From: Sinonovacula constricta | Taxonomy: Eukaryota > Mollusca > Bivalvia > Cardiida > Solecurtidae | NCBI GenBank assembly: GCA_007844125.1 | Contig: CM017568.1 | Coordinates: forward strand, 6,344,685-6,408,684 | DNA length: 64,000 bases | Reading direction: 5' to 3' | Shown: positions 11,616 to 24,972 of the stretch, piece by piece | Layout of the letters: every line of letters starts with the position of its first letter | Position numbering within the stretch: position 1 is the stretch's first letter | Notes under the pieces: generated by a model | The model's database searches: none | Seen by the model: only the letters and a program-made list of their open reading frames with translations | Told to the model about the DNA's origin: nothing | Translations under genes and position numbers: made by a program

Positions 11616-11788
11616 TTAAGAAATGTATGTGCCATCATTTTTCGTCAATCCTTTCATGCTGTTGGACAACATGTCTTCACATAACAAGGTCAATATTTCT
11701 TCTGGAAGAACAAACTCGGCTGGGTAACTCTGGGTATGATGTCTATGAGCAGATGTGTTGTTGCTATGAAGTAATAGGTGGTAATCTT
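11616..11788 (-). CDS. Possible 3' exon of an unrecognised small gene (copy 2)
   Basis: The sequence from the proposed acceptor to the TAA is the same as in copy 1. The upstream poly-C tract has 15 instead of 13 bases (11795-11809). Reading through from the ATG near 11842 therefore goes out of frame, whereas a spliced model entering at 11788 would be unaffected. If the gene is real, this contrast favours the spliced model over the through-reading one. No domain is recognised. Confidence 0.25.
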
Positions 11789-12422
11789 CTTGAACCCCCC
11801 CCCCCCCCCATCAGTAGGTTCATTGGAAGATTGCATTTCCATGTATGTATATAGTGAAGCCCGTTTTCTTAAGATGGTCTGTACTGCATAGTATACGGAA
11901 AGCCATATGGAAGTAAAGAAGAACAAGTTGAACATCACGTTTACAAATTTTGGAATGATAGCCTAGTATGTTAATCTGATAGCTCAGGTCCACCAATCTA
12001 CACGATATTCATGTTGTGGCAGGAATAAAATCCTTTTAGAAGGCATAATTCCTTTTTTCTCTTATACATATTTTATGTGCTATTGATCTTCTTCTGTTTA
12101 TCTGTATATACATCAAAATGTAAAGATAAAGATAGAATTTTAATAGCAAGTTACATGTTCACTAGAGGCAATTGCAACAAATGGTTCATATTATTTAAGA
12201 TATTATAAAATGCCATTCATGTGATATATAAAATAAAACACTATAGGATTATGATTTGTACCACAGTGAAAAGTTCACATTAATTGTATTTTTAATTATG
12301 CTTGAAATTATAATGCAGTAAGTCTGGAAATATAAGATACTAGTCTGATATCTTATTAAGACATTTCAAAAGGATTTTTAATTACTTTTTACTTTTTATT
12401 AGATTAATATTAGTCAATTTAC

Positions 12423-12606
12423 TTGCAATATCTAACACTGTGGCGCTTCTTGTACTAAAGTTTGGATCTCGCAGCATTTCCTGGAATTGTTTCATCTTTA
12501 AACGTGCAGACATCTGGAAATAGTAGAAGATATCTGACAATATCTGTCGGAAACATTGGGTAATTGGGTTGTCTTTTCCTTCAGCAGTGCATATTTCACA
12601 AGTCAT
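12423..12606 (-). CDS. Possible 5' coding exon of an unrecognised small gene (copy 2)
   Basis: The deduced protein is identical to that at 2541-2724, with the same ATG context and the same GTAAAT donor at 12422. The identity is expected from the recency of the duplication and is not independent support for function. Confidence 0.3.
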
Positions 12607-14515
12607 TTTATCACTGTCAAACTACGGCCGTGGGTATTTGATGAACCAATCCTTACAGAAATCCCTTTAAACAAATGTTTTGTAGTTTCATTTCGATTGT
12701 TGTTTCACTTCGGAAAACGTCGTTGTGTGTGCTTTGCAATTGTTACTCCCGCTACGCGTTTTCATGCTCTGACTTGAAGACAATAACAACGATGATAATC
12801 GCCGTTGCCTTGCAGACGACATGTTTCTCTTTGTTTACATGATACATGAAAATGCCTAGTCATATTCTTACACACGCTTTCACGTAATGTTTAATGTTTA
12901 ATGGAGAATTCCAAGCATCGTAATAATGGGACGATAACCACGTCAATTATTAATGGAGTCGGTGCTAGTTAACTGGCTGGGATGGTGTACCAAGCAGTTG
13001 CTGAGGCGCAAGCGGCTGGTGCATCGACCCTACTCCACTCCCGCCTTTGATCGTAGGTTGATGATAATAATAATAATTGGTTAATAAGTTCGTGGCCTTT
13101 ATTTATTTAAGTCAAGCAATCGTACAAAGTTTAATTAAATCCCTGAGATGACTCATTTTCTTTCTGGCATAAGAACGCGTACGAATTTTGTCAATGGTTT
13201 TATTCATTGATTAAAAATGCATTTTTGCATCTTTAACTTATGATGCGGAGAACCTGTACGGAATGAGTTTGGTCATGTTTACTGACGTCATGTAAGCATG
13301 TGAAGGTCGAAAAAATGTATCTTTCTATAGCAGATCGATAAATGTAGGACTATATTTTTGCATAGGAACTCTGAGCTGACCAATGTTCGGTCGGGCATAA
13401 GAACGCGCACGACTTGGATGATGTTGCTATGACTACATGTTCAATGCAGGAGCGCTGCACACAAAAATAATCCAAGACATTTTGACTTCATCAGATATTT
13501 TTTTCATTTTCCTGGATAAAAGCAAGCCATCATAAAAGTACAAAGACACCCATAGTAGAGTTTTGAATTATATCAATACTTAATTATTAAAATTTCAAAT
13601 AATTACAGAATCAACAAAACCATGGAAAAAGTACCCCTGAAGTGTATCGACGAAATTGTCGATATTTTTCGTTTTCATCATAATACTTGATAACATTTCT
13701 TCTTAAATTGACTATGCTCTCATGCTTGACAAGAATCAGTTGTAAACAAAAATTGAAGATTTATGTTAACATTTATCGCGTGTTAAAGCTATTTAAATGA
13801 AAACAAAGTTTGTGCATATTTGCTTTAATCAGTAAAACTAAAGGAAAAAAGGTATACACTTTGTAATAGTTTTATAACAAGATTAATATTACAATGAACT
13901 ATGTTTACACCTTCAAACAAAATATGTTAAATAATAAATGCATTATAAGTAATAAAATTACACAGCTAATACCATATAGTAATTAATCACAGATACAGTG
14001 CAGCGCCATAATTGCACTTTTAATATTGCCTTTTTAACGTTTCTATCATTGCTTTAAGAGTCATTTTATATTTTATGTCAACACATAACTTCATTGTATG
14101 GAGATTGGATTTTATAGAAACTGCAGAGCAATAAATCAAATTAAATCTTTTAGACTATTTGTTAAGATAAGCCTGTACAATTTTAATGTGAAATGTCACC
14201 TAATCGCCAGTTTAAAGAATTACTTCTCAAGGTTGTCTCAGCAAGGTTGTGCACCTTTTCTTAGCGCATGAATTAATTCTTACGGCCAAATTACCTGATG
14301 AGCTCATCAAGTTCTGTAACACGAAAAATGTCTCGCTGTCTGTTAAACATTAGCAGTTGAATTAAAATTTAAGTGCAATTTAACGTTATAAATACTCAAG
14401 GACAATTATCGCATACGAAGTGCATTTTGACTTTTACCAATGGTTTTTGTTAAGGTCCCAGAAGGTATCATACTTGTACATTAATATACATAATTTATTC
14501 TATTATATAAAAATC

Positions 14516-14534
14516 TATTATTATTATTATTATA
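14516..14534 (+). repeat. (TTA)n microsatellite, copy 2
   Basis: This is the shorter allele of the array at 4633-4664, a 12-bp contraction in whole units. Confidence 0.85.
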
Positions 14535-15230
14535 TATGTTTATATATATTGTTATATTTGATTATAATATATATTTGTTTCAATCTATTTCAATTTATTT
14601 ATATAATGGTATAAATAATGTTCATTCAACACAAAGTTATTTTACCGGCACAAAACTAAGCAAGGAACCAATGATTATATTTAAAATTTCAATGCTTTTT
14701 TATAGATTAATTAGTATTGCAAACAATAACAACAACGACAACAACGACAACAACAAAAACAACGTTGAAAATAGGTGGCTTTTTACTGGAATTTTCAGAC
14801 ACTAATCAGAATCCCTCTATCACCTGCAATATTAAATAATATAATATTGAACATTGTATATTTTTAAGACAAATAATATATTTTAAATAATTTTCAAATA
14901 AATAAATGTCAAATATGTTATGCAGATGTTTTTAAGGGTCTATGTTATTTTCAGGATCCCTGCTAGGCATACGCGTATGGGCTTGCATACAATCGGTTCA
15001 ATAAATTTTGGAATATCGTGTCTTAATCGACTTACATTATGGAATTTAATTAAAACACTTTTAAAAAGAAATGATTGACAATTCCTGCCAATAATGTTTT
15101 TCTTATACATAACACATATTATTTAAGCTTACTATAAGCTTTCGCTTAAAATAATTCTAATCGTGCCAATATATATATATTCACTAGTTACGTAACTCAG
15201 CCACTAAAAGAATTATAAATAATTAAAAAA

Positions 15231-15632
15231 CACACACACACACACACACGCACGCACGCACGCACGCACACACATACACACGCACGCACGCACGCACACA
15301 CACATACTCACACACACACACGCACGCACGCACACACACACACACATACACGCACGCACGCACACACACACACACGCACACACACACACACACACACACG
15401 CACGCACGCACGCACGCACACACACATACTCACACGCACGCACGCACGCATGCACTTACGCACACACACACACACACACGCACACACACACACACACATA
15501 CACGCACACACACACACGCACACACACACAGACACGCACACACACACACACACACACACACGCACGCACGCACGCACGCACACACACACGCACGCACACA
15601 CACACATACACACACACACATACACACACACA
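15231..15632 (+). repeat. (CA)n / (CACG)n compound microsatellite, copy 2
   Basis: This is the counterpart of 5361-5758, with almost the same total length but a rearranged order of CA, CGCA and CATA blocks. It has diverged faster than the flanking unique sequence, as expected of slippage. Confidence 0.97.
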
Positions 15633-16818
15633 ATAAAACACAAACAAACAACAACTTAACAAACAAAAACAAACAAACAGAACACAACAAAAACAAAAAT
15701 GTTGGTGAATGATTTTTTTTCACTATTATTAATTATCTAAATATTTATACTTATCATCTTGATAGAAAAAAAACAGTGACCAACAAATTATACTATATTT
15801 TAAGAGTTAGCTCCACATAGTCACACGCCAAGGGCTAATTTATGAAATTAAGTAGCCCAGGATAATATGTTTTTGAATACGTATGACTCCTTAAATATCT
15901 CATTACACTGTAAGCATATCATTTAAAACACTTTATATTATAAGACATTTAAATAAATATTAGCTCATACAAACAACAGTGCTTTAAAAACAAATTTTAA
16001 ACGGAAATTTAATATCATATCATATATACATGTCACTAATCTAAAATCATATTTTACAGTACGTCTGGTAAGGTACAAAGAACGGGCAGAAATGTAATTA
16101 TGTGTCGGGAATAGTTCTTTAAAACATTAAGAAAACAAGAAAAGCATTTATACAATGCATCCAAGGGCGTCCAATTGATATTTTAATAACAAATTACGTT
16201 ATCTGTCTCACAACAGCTTGGAATAATCTGATTTAAAGTGAGCCGAAAATATGCTCTGACAATTGGCCTCCAAGTTTTATTGCAACTGTCAAAATGTCAT
16301 TCCATTTATTAATGTATAAATGGAACCAACTTTAATTGAACCCTGGTAAGGAATATGAAACGAACGACTCTTTTACAACCTTATACAATACTGTTTAGAG
16401 GTTAGAATACAACCTGCTTAACTTCTGTTGTTGAAAGTTGCTAAACTGGGACGTTATATCCTCAGTACGAAGTGGACGTGGTATTTAGAGATTATAACAA
16501 CTTGAAACAACTCGGGAAGTGAACTGATAACTACAACAGCTTAGTGACAAATACGCATTCCATAAAGGACGCCGAGCTTCAGAGCGGACGCCAATTTTCT
16601 TGACTCAAGAGCTTTATTGGTCTGACGTGTGTGTCTGCAGGGTTCCTTTTCACTGAGGGTCGGTGACTATATTGGTCATTGATTGGGTTGAACTTTGTTA
16701 AGCAGCAAGTTTGAAAAAGGTAATAACAAAAAAAAACAAACATGAATTATGACTGATGATAGGTACCATGTCTGAACATTTTGAATTCAACAATTTATAT
16801 TAACGTAGTTAATACGTA

Positions 16819-16882
16819 AACACACACAAAACACACACACATACTCACAAATTGACAAACGCACGCACGCACACACACGCCC
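16819..16882 (+). repeat. Second (CA)n/(GCAC)n tract, copy 2
   Basis: A contracted version of the tract at 6945-7026, lacking several GCAC units and the CGGACG interruption. Confidence 0.85.
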
Positions 16883-17540
16883 ACACGGACCCCAACACGT
16901 CCCCCCTCTCACATAGATATATATCACGCAAAGTGAACAATTTGCTAATTTTTTTACACACGCACATGTCACAAACATGTACAGTCCATATTCACCATAC
17001 ATTACACCTCGCACACATTACACACCACGTTCAATATTTTTACTTTATTTCTTTAAGTTTCGCCAAAATACATTTCGTTGGTAACGACAAACTAAGAACT
17101 AGGCACCTGTTTTTGATTTTTGATGTTTAAAACTATTTTTACTTTAATTAACTTAAAATTTTTATATAAACCACATTTTTACAGAAAACTGCAAAAAAGT
17201 TAATCCACAAACATTTAGACGATCTTTTCTGGCCGAATAGCAACGCATCTCGGACTTGCAAAGGCGTTATTCACGCGGTTTTACTAATTTCAAATGTTCG
17301 TTTTTTTGTTAAAAAATTCAAATGATTTTATTAAGACATATCGAGAAATCAATAGTTGCTACTATATGCCCTAATCTTTCTTACGTCTTTCAGCTTTTTT
17401 TTTTGTATTGAACGATGTGCTGCTATTTCATAGCTCCAACAAAAGACAATCAACAAGTCCGATGAATATTACAGAATTTCGGAAAACTTGTCAGATAGTT
17501 ATGATGACTGAAACAATTGCAATATACATTCAATACATTT

Positions 17541-17737
17541 GGCTTAAATAACCCCAGTCGGTCTATATTGTCGACTGACCGTTCCAAGGCGGTAACTGCT
17601 GGGATTGCTCTTTTTGTTAAATGACTCATCACAGATGTGTTCATATTTTTACATTTGGATTGCATGTAAATACATTTGTCCTGTGCCTGTTCGGTGTTTG
17701 GAATATGTTGCATAGGTGTCATGTGTTCTTATTGTTT
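17541..17737 (+). repeat. R1-family dispersed repeat (copy 2, first element)
   Basis: Duplicate of the element at 7684-7880, differing by a single T/C change (ACTTATCAC to ACTCATCAC). The minus-strand open frame is retained. Confidence 0.85.
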
Positions 17738-18790
17738 ATGCTATCGCATGGGTTTGTTACCCCAACAAAGCACGAGATATTAGTCCTTTGGCAACTATTT
17801 ACTGAACATTTCCCAAGGTAATTTCTACTTAAACGCCGGTTCTACACAATTGTTGAAATTTGATTTGGATTTATGTAATCTGAAAAAAATTGTTAACCAA
17901 CTGACTAAAATAAAAATAACATTTCAACAAAATAATAATTCATCGTTCAACAAATTTCAGTATGCTAACTAAATAAAGTTAGAAGTATAAGAGATATTTC
18001 ATTTTAGAATAAGAATATGGTCACTGTAAATTGAAATTTAAAAGACATTTTCCTTTTTTCAATATTAACATATGAAACAAAAATATGAATCAAACAACTG
18101 GAGGAAGAATCAATGGAATAATTAAGTTTAATGTTCTGTTTTACATAATTGATTAATATGTATAACGCTTTTGATTAACTTAAAGATTCTTCCCTATAAA
18201 ACACATTAATTATGAACTAATTTGGTGTTGAGTTATTTAATAAAATTATGGAAGTGAGTTATAACAAAATTCGAACATGTTAATTCCCATGTCAACATGG
18301 CTATTCTTGCATATCATGCACATTTACATGCCAATCCATGCTATGTAATTTAAGTTGTTAGTCTATATTTTTCATTTTAAAAATATTATTAAAGTATTAA
18401 ATTGATGTGTATACTTTTAATCCACATGACAATATCCTCATTATTGCTTAAATGGATGAGTGTGTATTTCAATATTGCATTCAGTACGCTTCTTTCAAAA
18501 CAAGAGTATCGACAGCTGCATGGTTATGACAACCATACTGAAAGATTTTGTCGTTCTTATAATAATAATGATCGTGTTATAATTGCATTTCCCTCATTAT
18601 AATTCAAAATTTACCATAATCAAAAGCCATAAACCAGTTGTTTTAACGCTAGAGGTGGCTCCAAAGTTACGCGCGGATCCTCGATATAAAAAATGAATGG
18701 AATTTTCCTTTGCTCTTATGTATACAGCATTCATATATTCCCTCTGTTAAATCCCAGTGAAAAATACACGATATAAACAAGCAACAACTG

Positions 18791-18819
18791 ATTACGTAAG
18801 CGTAAGTTGCTGACGTAAT
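18791..18819 (+). promoter_or_regulatory. Inverted repeat of bZIP-like sites, copy 2
   Basis: Exact duplicate of 8934-8962, with arms ATTACGTAAGC and GCTGACGTAAT separated by 7 bases. Confidence 0.4.
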
Positions 18820-19131
18820 ACTCATACTTTCCCCGACATTTAAATGAACGCCATTTTTATTAGATTCTGTTATAATAAAATTGCGTTTATAAGCATTCTA
18901 TAAGTTTCTTCTATGTTTTGTTTATGCAAAACTTGAGAAGATAAAGAAATATTTTACTGTATAGTTATATATTTATAACCCCTAAAAAGTGTCAGAATAT
19001 TGTTTGCTTATGTTTATATTTTAATAACTCGGACACGCCTACACAGCATGATAAAGATCCAGCTAATAAAACAATATAGATCTAGATCTAGGTCTACCAT
19101 AATTTAAAGTGATACTTACCAATGCTGTTAC

Positions 19132-19271
19132 CGATGATGATGTGAAAGACAAGGACGATGATGACGACAAGGCGATAAAGATAATGATAATGATAATGAT
19201 GATAATGATGATAATATTTATGATGATGATGATAATGATGATGTTGATGATGATAACGACGACGACGATGG
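19132..19271 (+). repeat. GAT/GAC-rich microsatellite, copy 2
   Basis: Expanded version of 9282-9406, with about 15 bp more of the GATAATGAT motif. Confidence 0.9.
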
Positions 19272-19585
19272 GGGCGAAGACAACGATAATAATGATAATT
19301 TTTATGGGGTTGACATGATGAAGAGAAAACACTTGACAATATAAACCAAACAACATATGAACACATTTATAACATAGGTTTTGTCTCAACATAAAATACA
19401 TGACTCTTTCGAAACGTGTTTCAGAATATTTGGCCTATGTCTATATTCGAATGGAACTTTTAACCAAATGTTTTTATTTTGTTATGTCGAACATCGTTTT
19501 GTTTCCCCTGATTATGTACGAGTTGCGAACCTTAACAGGACCAATTTAAGCACAAAGATAGGAATCGGTTTGTTCATTATTTGCA

Positions 19586-19836
19586 TTTGAGAAACCCACC
19601 AAGAAGTGCGAGATGAGAGCTCTGTAAAACCGGTTTAAGCACCCCAGTCGGTCCATATTGCCGACTGACCGTTCCAAGGCAGTAACTGTCTAGTTGGCTC
19701 TTTTTGTTAAATGACTCATCACAGATGTTTGCTTACTTTTACATTTGGTTTGCATGTGAATACCTCTTTTGTGTCGTTTCAAAACTTGGTATATGTTGCA
19801 ATGCTCATATGACTTTGTCATATATTATTATTCTAT
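19586..19836 (+). repeat. R1-family dispersed repeat (copy 2, second element)
   Basis: Duplicate of 9721-9971, with the same start, core and TTTGTCATATATTATTA end. Confidence 0.85.
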
Positions 19837-21735
19837 TTTCCCCATTTTTTTTGTAATTTGGAAAACTGGAGTTCTTCTGCTTCAAATATGAAGCAAAGGG
19901 TGTCAGCATAGACAAAAAGAACAAGAACAGACATTGATTTTTATATTTCAAAAAATATACAAAAAAGTATAATACCTGACTCAGAATTTAATAGTAATTA
20001 TGATACAGCATGAACAGGATCTCATATATTTATATTTGAAATTATTTTTCTAACTTTTAAATAATAATGCTCATTAAATAAAAATAATAAAACCATACCA
20101 ATGCAATTACTATGGCAAAATCGTTTTTATATGAATGTAAGCACCATGCATCAAGTATTATTAATGAATAATGTCTTGCTCGTATGCTTACCCCAAATCC
20201 CTTCTATAATAAATAGCTGAATATTTTTATTCTGACTTTATGTCTATATGTAAATATTATTGGACAATAATGTATATTAAATTAATAAAATATTCATATT
20301 ACATAAGTAAAAAATGTAAACTGATATAAACATGTTATAGAATTTCCATTATCACAAAGTCCAGACTCAGCTTAATAGCGTTGCATGAAATATTACGTTT
20401 TCTTTGTCAGCATTTCTCATAGCAAAGCATTCAGTAAAGATTATGACATGCTAAAAAAGATGAAACAGTTCATATTATATGACACATCATAAGCAGGCAG
20501 TTTTATCTCTTGTCTTTATGATGAATGAGACATTTTGACGAGCTTACTGCATTGATATAAATTACAATGATTAAACGTGATATGTGGAACAAAACTTGTT
20601 ATCGCGTTTCCTTTTTTCAACCAAAAATATAAATCTGCAAAAAATATTTGAATATTTCTTCGTTAGTGATTGTTTCACAGACGGAAAACCCATTGCAATA
20701 TCACGTAGTGTTTTCGTTAATGTAACTACTTAAGCAATCTGTTTTCCAACTACGTTCGCATGCCGAAGTTTATTTCTGTCATTGCTAATTTAAATCGAAG
20801 GATGCCCGAATAATGTTTTCTCACGTGACCTGAGAAGACAGTTGATTGATCAATTACTTCTCTCGCATTATAAGTTAACTGATAAGCTATGGCGTTTGCA
20901 TTTATTAAATTAAAATATAACACAACAAGATCACGAAAAGATAAACAAAAAGATTTAATCTTGTTGGCCATAAATCATGTCATTGACATTACGCACAATT
21001 AAAAGAAATCCATTTAAATTTTTAAGTTTTTTACAGAAACTATTTTAGTGTTCGTACCAATCCTTGTGTTAACTGGAAGCCCACCAATTGATCAGCAACA
21101 GGGATTGTGTTATTTAAAAAAAAAACAGCAACATGTTTTATACATAGGATCTATTCTGGTTTGCGAAACATTGTCAACAATGGAGCTTGCATTTCTTAAT
21201 AGCCTAATTTGAGCGTTTGTTCAGCATCTTTGTCGATACCATTGTGTGGGTGCGATGTAGAAAGAAACAAAATAAAATCGTATGCCATCGGATTGATAAT
21301 TCGTCTTGAAATATTAATTTGACTTCAAGCAATAATGATTGATCTCGTGCTGCGCCTAAGTAGGTTGCTTTGCTATTATCTCCTTGGTTGGTTAATTCTT
21401 GAAATGAATGTTAGTCAAGAAAAGCGGCATCCAACTGATTGTAAGCAAAGTTCGCTCCACAACTGAGATGGCCAATGAAGTATGTAACATGCGTTTCATG
21501 ATCTGAACTCATAAAACTAAAATACAGCGCCAGTTGCAAGCGGTCTGAGCCAGCGATTTATGGACTCTCATTTTCCTTCAGATTGAGCGATTATTGTGTC
21601 CACCGAAGGCCGAAACGTTTATGTTAAAAGGTATGCCATCTTATTCACGAATCCTCGATAGTAAATATTGATAATCCTCTTCTTGGAACCATAGTTTGTC
21701 ACCATACTAATGGGGCGTCTTATACACAAAAGGAA

Positions 21736-21905
21736 AATGCAGGCATGGATGAGCGGTTAGTCATCGACTTGTAACTCGGCTGTCCTGTCTGTGTGGGTGC
21801 GGGTACCAGTCGGGTCGAGAACTTTCATGTTTATAGGCAGTCCACCGACCTACGGTGCGCCGATGGTTCTACCCAGACTTATGCCTGGGAATTCTCCAAA
21901 AATAA
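21736..21905 (+). mobile_element. tRNA-derived SINE (Ser/Leu-like head)
   Basis: The head has an A-box-like word TGGATGAGCGGTTAG (21746-21760) and a B-box-like GGGTACCAGTC (21801-21811). Between them lies a long variable-arm-like segment, as in type II tRNAs (Ser/Leu). The body continues with CCGACCTACGGTGCGCCGATGG and a CCCAGACTTATGCCTGGG hairpin. The same body (GCGGTGCGCCGGTGGCTC, CCTAGGCATTTGTCTGGG) recurs in a 5'-truncated element at 32896-33046. SINEs are transcribed by RNA polymerase III and moved by LINE enzymes. Confidence 0.6.
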
Positions 21906-24480
21906 TAAGTTGGACGTTGACAAAATACAACAAATAAACAAACGATAAAAACGAATAAAATACAACTTAGAAGGGCTTAACGACGCAAAACAAAGAAAAA
22001 CATCTAGCTGACACAACCGTTCTGATACAGCAAAACACACACAATTAAAGCAATTTATAAAATCCTGACTTGCTGATTGTAACATAAATCCAATTGTTTT
22101 CACTTAATATATTTCAGCTTTCTTTTGAAGCATATATCTTTTTAAACAGACATTTACATTAATGGTGAAGATTTATTTCGAAGCATATACTTTTTCAGTT
22201 TTATCAAATAGGTGTTTCAACAATGAATACTTTAATTAAACTCAAACTTCGTTATTACTTTACTTTACTTTAATTTTAATTACGCTAAAATAAATTAAAT
22301 GCATGAACACATTTCCCTCGATAATGAGAATTCTTGATTAAAAAAAATATATAATCTATTCATTTTTTTAAAAAGGGTAATCATTTACTTTTGCTTAATC
22401 GCGGTATTTACAGACAAATAAGAACATTCAGTTATAATAGATTAGGTATGCAAGATTAAACTATTTATATTTTATTTAAAGCTTTAAGTATTCTGTAACC
22501 TACGCAGCAAGCGAAGATTGTAATAGAATACATCTGTGAAAACAATCGCAAAATGTATTTGCGCTGGACTAAACTATTCTTACCTGTTTCTGCTTTTGCA
22601 TCCACAAATGTATGCCTTTATGATACAAAATGTGGTTTTAACCTGCATATACATCAATTATATTATAGATGTAATAAAGATAATTCTAAGACCAAGAACT
22701 TTGGTATTTAACTCAAATTCCCGAAAGTTTGAAGACCTAAGGACCAAAAAGTAGGAAACTAAGCCCAACACTTATCGATCCTGCTTTTGTTTTTTTAAGG
22801 TTATAAACTCTGAAAATGGAGGCAATACAAATAAAACCTAAGTCAAAAGTGGACTGAAATTTGGATTAGGTAGAACATAGAAAAATAAAAAAAGACAACT
22901 CGAATGTCCAAAAACCAACATAAAATAAACAATTCATCCACAATAAAACGTAACCCAAAAGGCACCCCTAAATTCCGAAAGGCGCACTTTAATACCGAAA
23001 AAGGCCAAAAGAACATGAATTCCCGATTCATTTGTTACGATAAAATGCTCAAACATATTCGCATTTTTTAATTGAAAAATGTTATAGGTTTAATGAAATA
23101 ATTGTCAAATAGATATGTGGTTGGGTATAATGCATCAATAAGCCCATTGCAAGAGCTTTTTAATTTCATTTGCATAGACAATTTTCTATTTATTTCTATT
23201 TATTAACCACGTCGCTAAAGTGTTAACCCGTCAGCGAGGCTGGTTTAAAGTGCGTATATTTATAACTCTGCTGTCGTTACACTAGAAAATACCATTTTAG
23301 TATCAAATATTAAATATTAAGCTAGGCTTTATACGTAACATTTGGAAAAATGATACTAGAGACCACTGCTGTAATTAGAACCTAATCTTGTTCTCTTGAC
23401 GGTCTGTGTAGTTGTTTCACTAACCATCATAGACAGATCAGACAAATGAAAGCAATCTATAAAGAAACCAGTTACCAGGTCGTAGTAAGCGTTGTCCATT
23501 TTGTCAGTAAGTGACCTATTGATCCGAATATATTGTACTTTATTTGATTACAACTCAGGATAAGTCACTTGATTCCGCCCGCATGAGTAATATATACAAC
23601 AAAGTAATAAAAATGCTGGCCAAGTGATGTAAAAGAACTTCACCATAAAAAAGACAAAAAACATTAACGTTTCTACTAAAAAATATATTTTAAATCATGA
23701 TCAACAATTCGGTATAAGTTCTAAACAGATATTAAAACACAGTTAAGCTGTTGAGATGTTTGGCTGCTTAATAATACTTCTAATTGTTCTAAAGTATATT
23801 AAAATTTGAATAAAAATTCACTTCTACAAAAGATGAATATCAATTATATACCAATATTGACAAATGTTCCTAATTGACGATGTTGTCTGCAAGTGTATAC
23901 TTCAAATGACGTCAAATGTTAAGTTGTTAACGTTAATATTTAGACAGTGCTTCAACCTATCTAAGTGCAGTCGATGATTGTTTATTTTGCCATCGCCATT
24001 CACCTTTAAGACATATGACGAGCAACCACTTATTGTGGTTGCCTGATTGACAGTTCATCTACGGTAAACAGAGTCAAAACAATGCATATATAGCATGTGA
24101 AAATGTGTTCACTTGTACAGACATGCAATTGAAAATAGTACAATATGAAACCACATAAACGAACGACAGGAGAGGATTTTATAAGTTACTTGCTCTTATT
24201 TAAATTTGGGAAATCAGTATTATGCCAGCACAATGCCCCTTGATTAAAGAATAATATCACCAGGGAAATATGTTCATTGGTACTAAACATTTCTAGTAAT
24301 TCAAGAATGGCTGGCCGAAACAACAGCGATTGATCCCTCATATGGCAAGACTATGATCCAAAATAAACTGATGAGCGTAGGTTAAACCTTCCCAATCACA
24401 ATTAATGCTATGTTGAAATTGTAAGCATTGTTCTGGTCGCAGTGAATACTAAGACAATATAAAACAGGCATGACCATGAT
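21906..24480. other. AT-rich DNA, no gene seen
   Basis: No convincing coding or RNA gene. Small details are (CTTTA)-type repeats near 22254-22275, a TGACGTCA word at 23907-23914 and an 8-bp stem (GCAACCAC / GTGGTTGC, 24022-24042). Confidence 0.5.
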
Positions 24481-24765
24481 TCAGTGACTCTGTCTGTCCA
24501 AAAACGGAATGCCACCTAAGAGTAATCGGAACTCCTCTGGTAATTCCGTGCTCGGGACAATCATCCCTCGGATGTATCTGGTGCAATGATACTTACTGAA
24601 ATCACGATCGTTTTGTTCGCCGGAAGTCGGAAGAAGAATATGCCTAAAATGTAGTTCGCTCAAAACATAAACAATGTCATCGTTTGACAGCTGCGTGTCT
24701 GCTGCGCTGGGTAAATTAAAATTGGATGAATTTGAAGGCGCCACGAATTGAAGTTTTACAGGCAT
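24481..24765 (-). CDS. Unrecognised 94-codon reading frame, possible single-exon gene or exon
   Basis: The frame runs on the minus strand from ATG (24763-24765; A at -3, in-frame TAA two codons upstream) to TGA at 24481-24483. Composition is balanced and protein-like. It begins MPVKLQFVAPSNSSNFNLPS, followed by a polar Ser/Asp stretch, a middle rich in His, Arg and Tyr, and a C-terminus ending IPFLDRQSH. It has no signal peptide, membrane segment, Cys pattern or known catalytic motif that I can name. Local GC content is higher than in the flanks, consistent with coding DNA or with an old mobile element. No polyadenylation signal was found just downstream. I do not recognise the family. Confidence 0.35.
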   Translation of the reverse strand: MPVKLQFVAPSNSSNFNLPSAADTQLSNDDIVYVLSELHFRHILLPTSGEQNDRDFSKYHCTRYIRGMIVPSTELPEEFRLLLGGIPFLDRQSH

Positions 24766-24841
24766 CGTACTTTAGAGACCTGTCATCCGAGCTGCCATAT
24801 TTGTTTTACGTATGTCACAAAAGAAATTCCTTTTAAGGAAA

Positions 24842-24938
24842 TGGCCGAGGTGACCCGACTACCTACATATATCCGAGAGATGATTCGAAAATTATCCAAA
24901 GTGTTCCGATTGACCTCAGCGGTCCTTGATTCGAATCC
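24842..24938 (+). mobile_element. Possible tRNA-derived SINE fragment
   Basis: TGGCCGAGGTG (24842-24852) resembles an A box, and GATTCGAATCC (24928-24938) is one mismatch from a consensus B box. The spacing of about 75 bases is longer than in a normal tRNA, so this would be a diverged or interrupted head. It could also be coincidence. Confidence 0.3.
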
Positions 24939-24972
24939 TAGGGAAAGTAAGCAAATCTTTATTTTTGATTAA

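Larger units (their letters stand above)
11408..21271 (+). repeat. Tandem segmental duplication, copy 2 (~9.86 kb)
   Basis: This is the second, directly adjacent copy of the unit. Differences from copy 1 include a TTA array 12 bp shorter, a 15-C instead of 13-C run, a GAT array about 15 bp longer, absence of a 7-bp segment near 19026, and a substitution that creates a perfect TGACGTCA at 13283-13290 where copy 1 has TAACGTCA. The right edge passes into sequence that is not repeated, beginning near 21272. I cannot tell from sequence alone whether this is a recent real duplication or two haplotypes placed in series by an assembler. Confidence 0.97.

Noticed and set aside
20750..20971. 73-codon minus-strand frame near the end of duplication copy 2
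   Set aside because: The same region in copy 1 is out of frame because of an A-run length change, and there is no motif.
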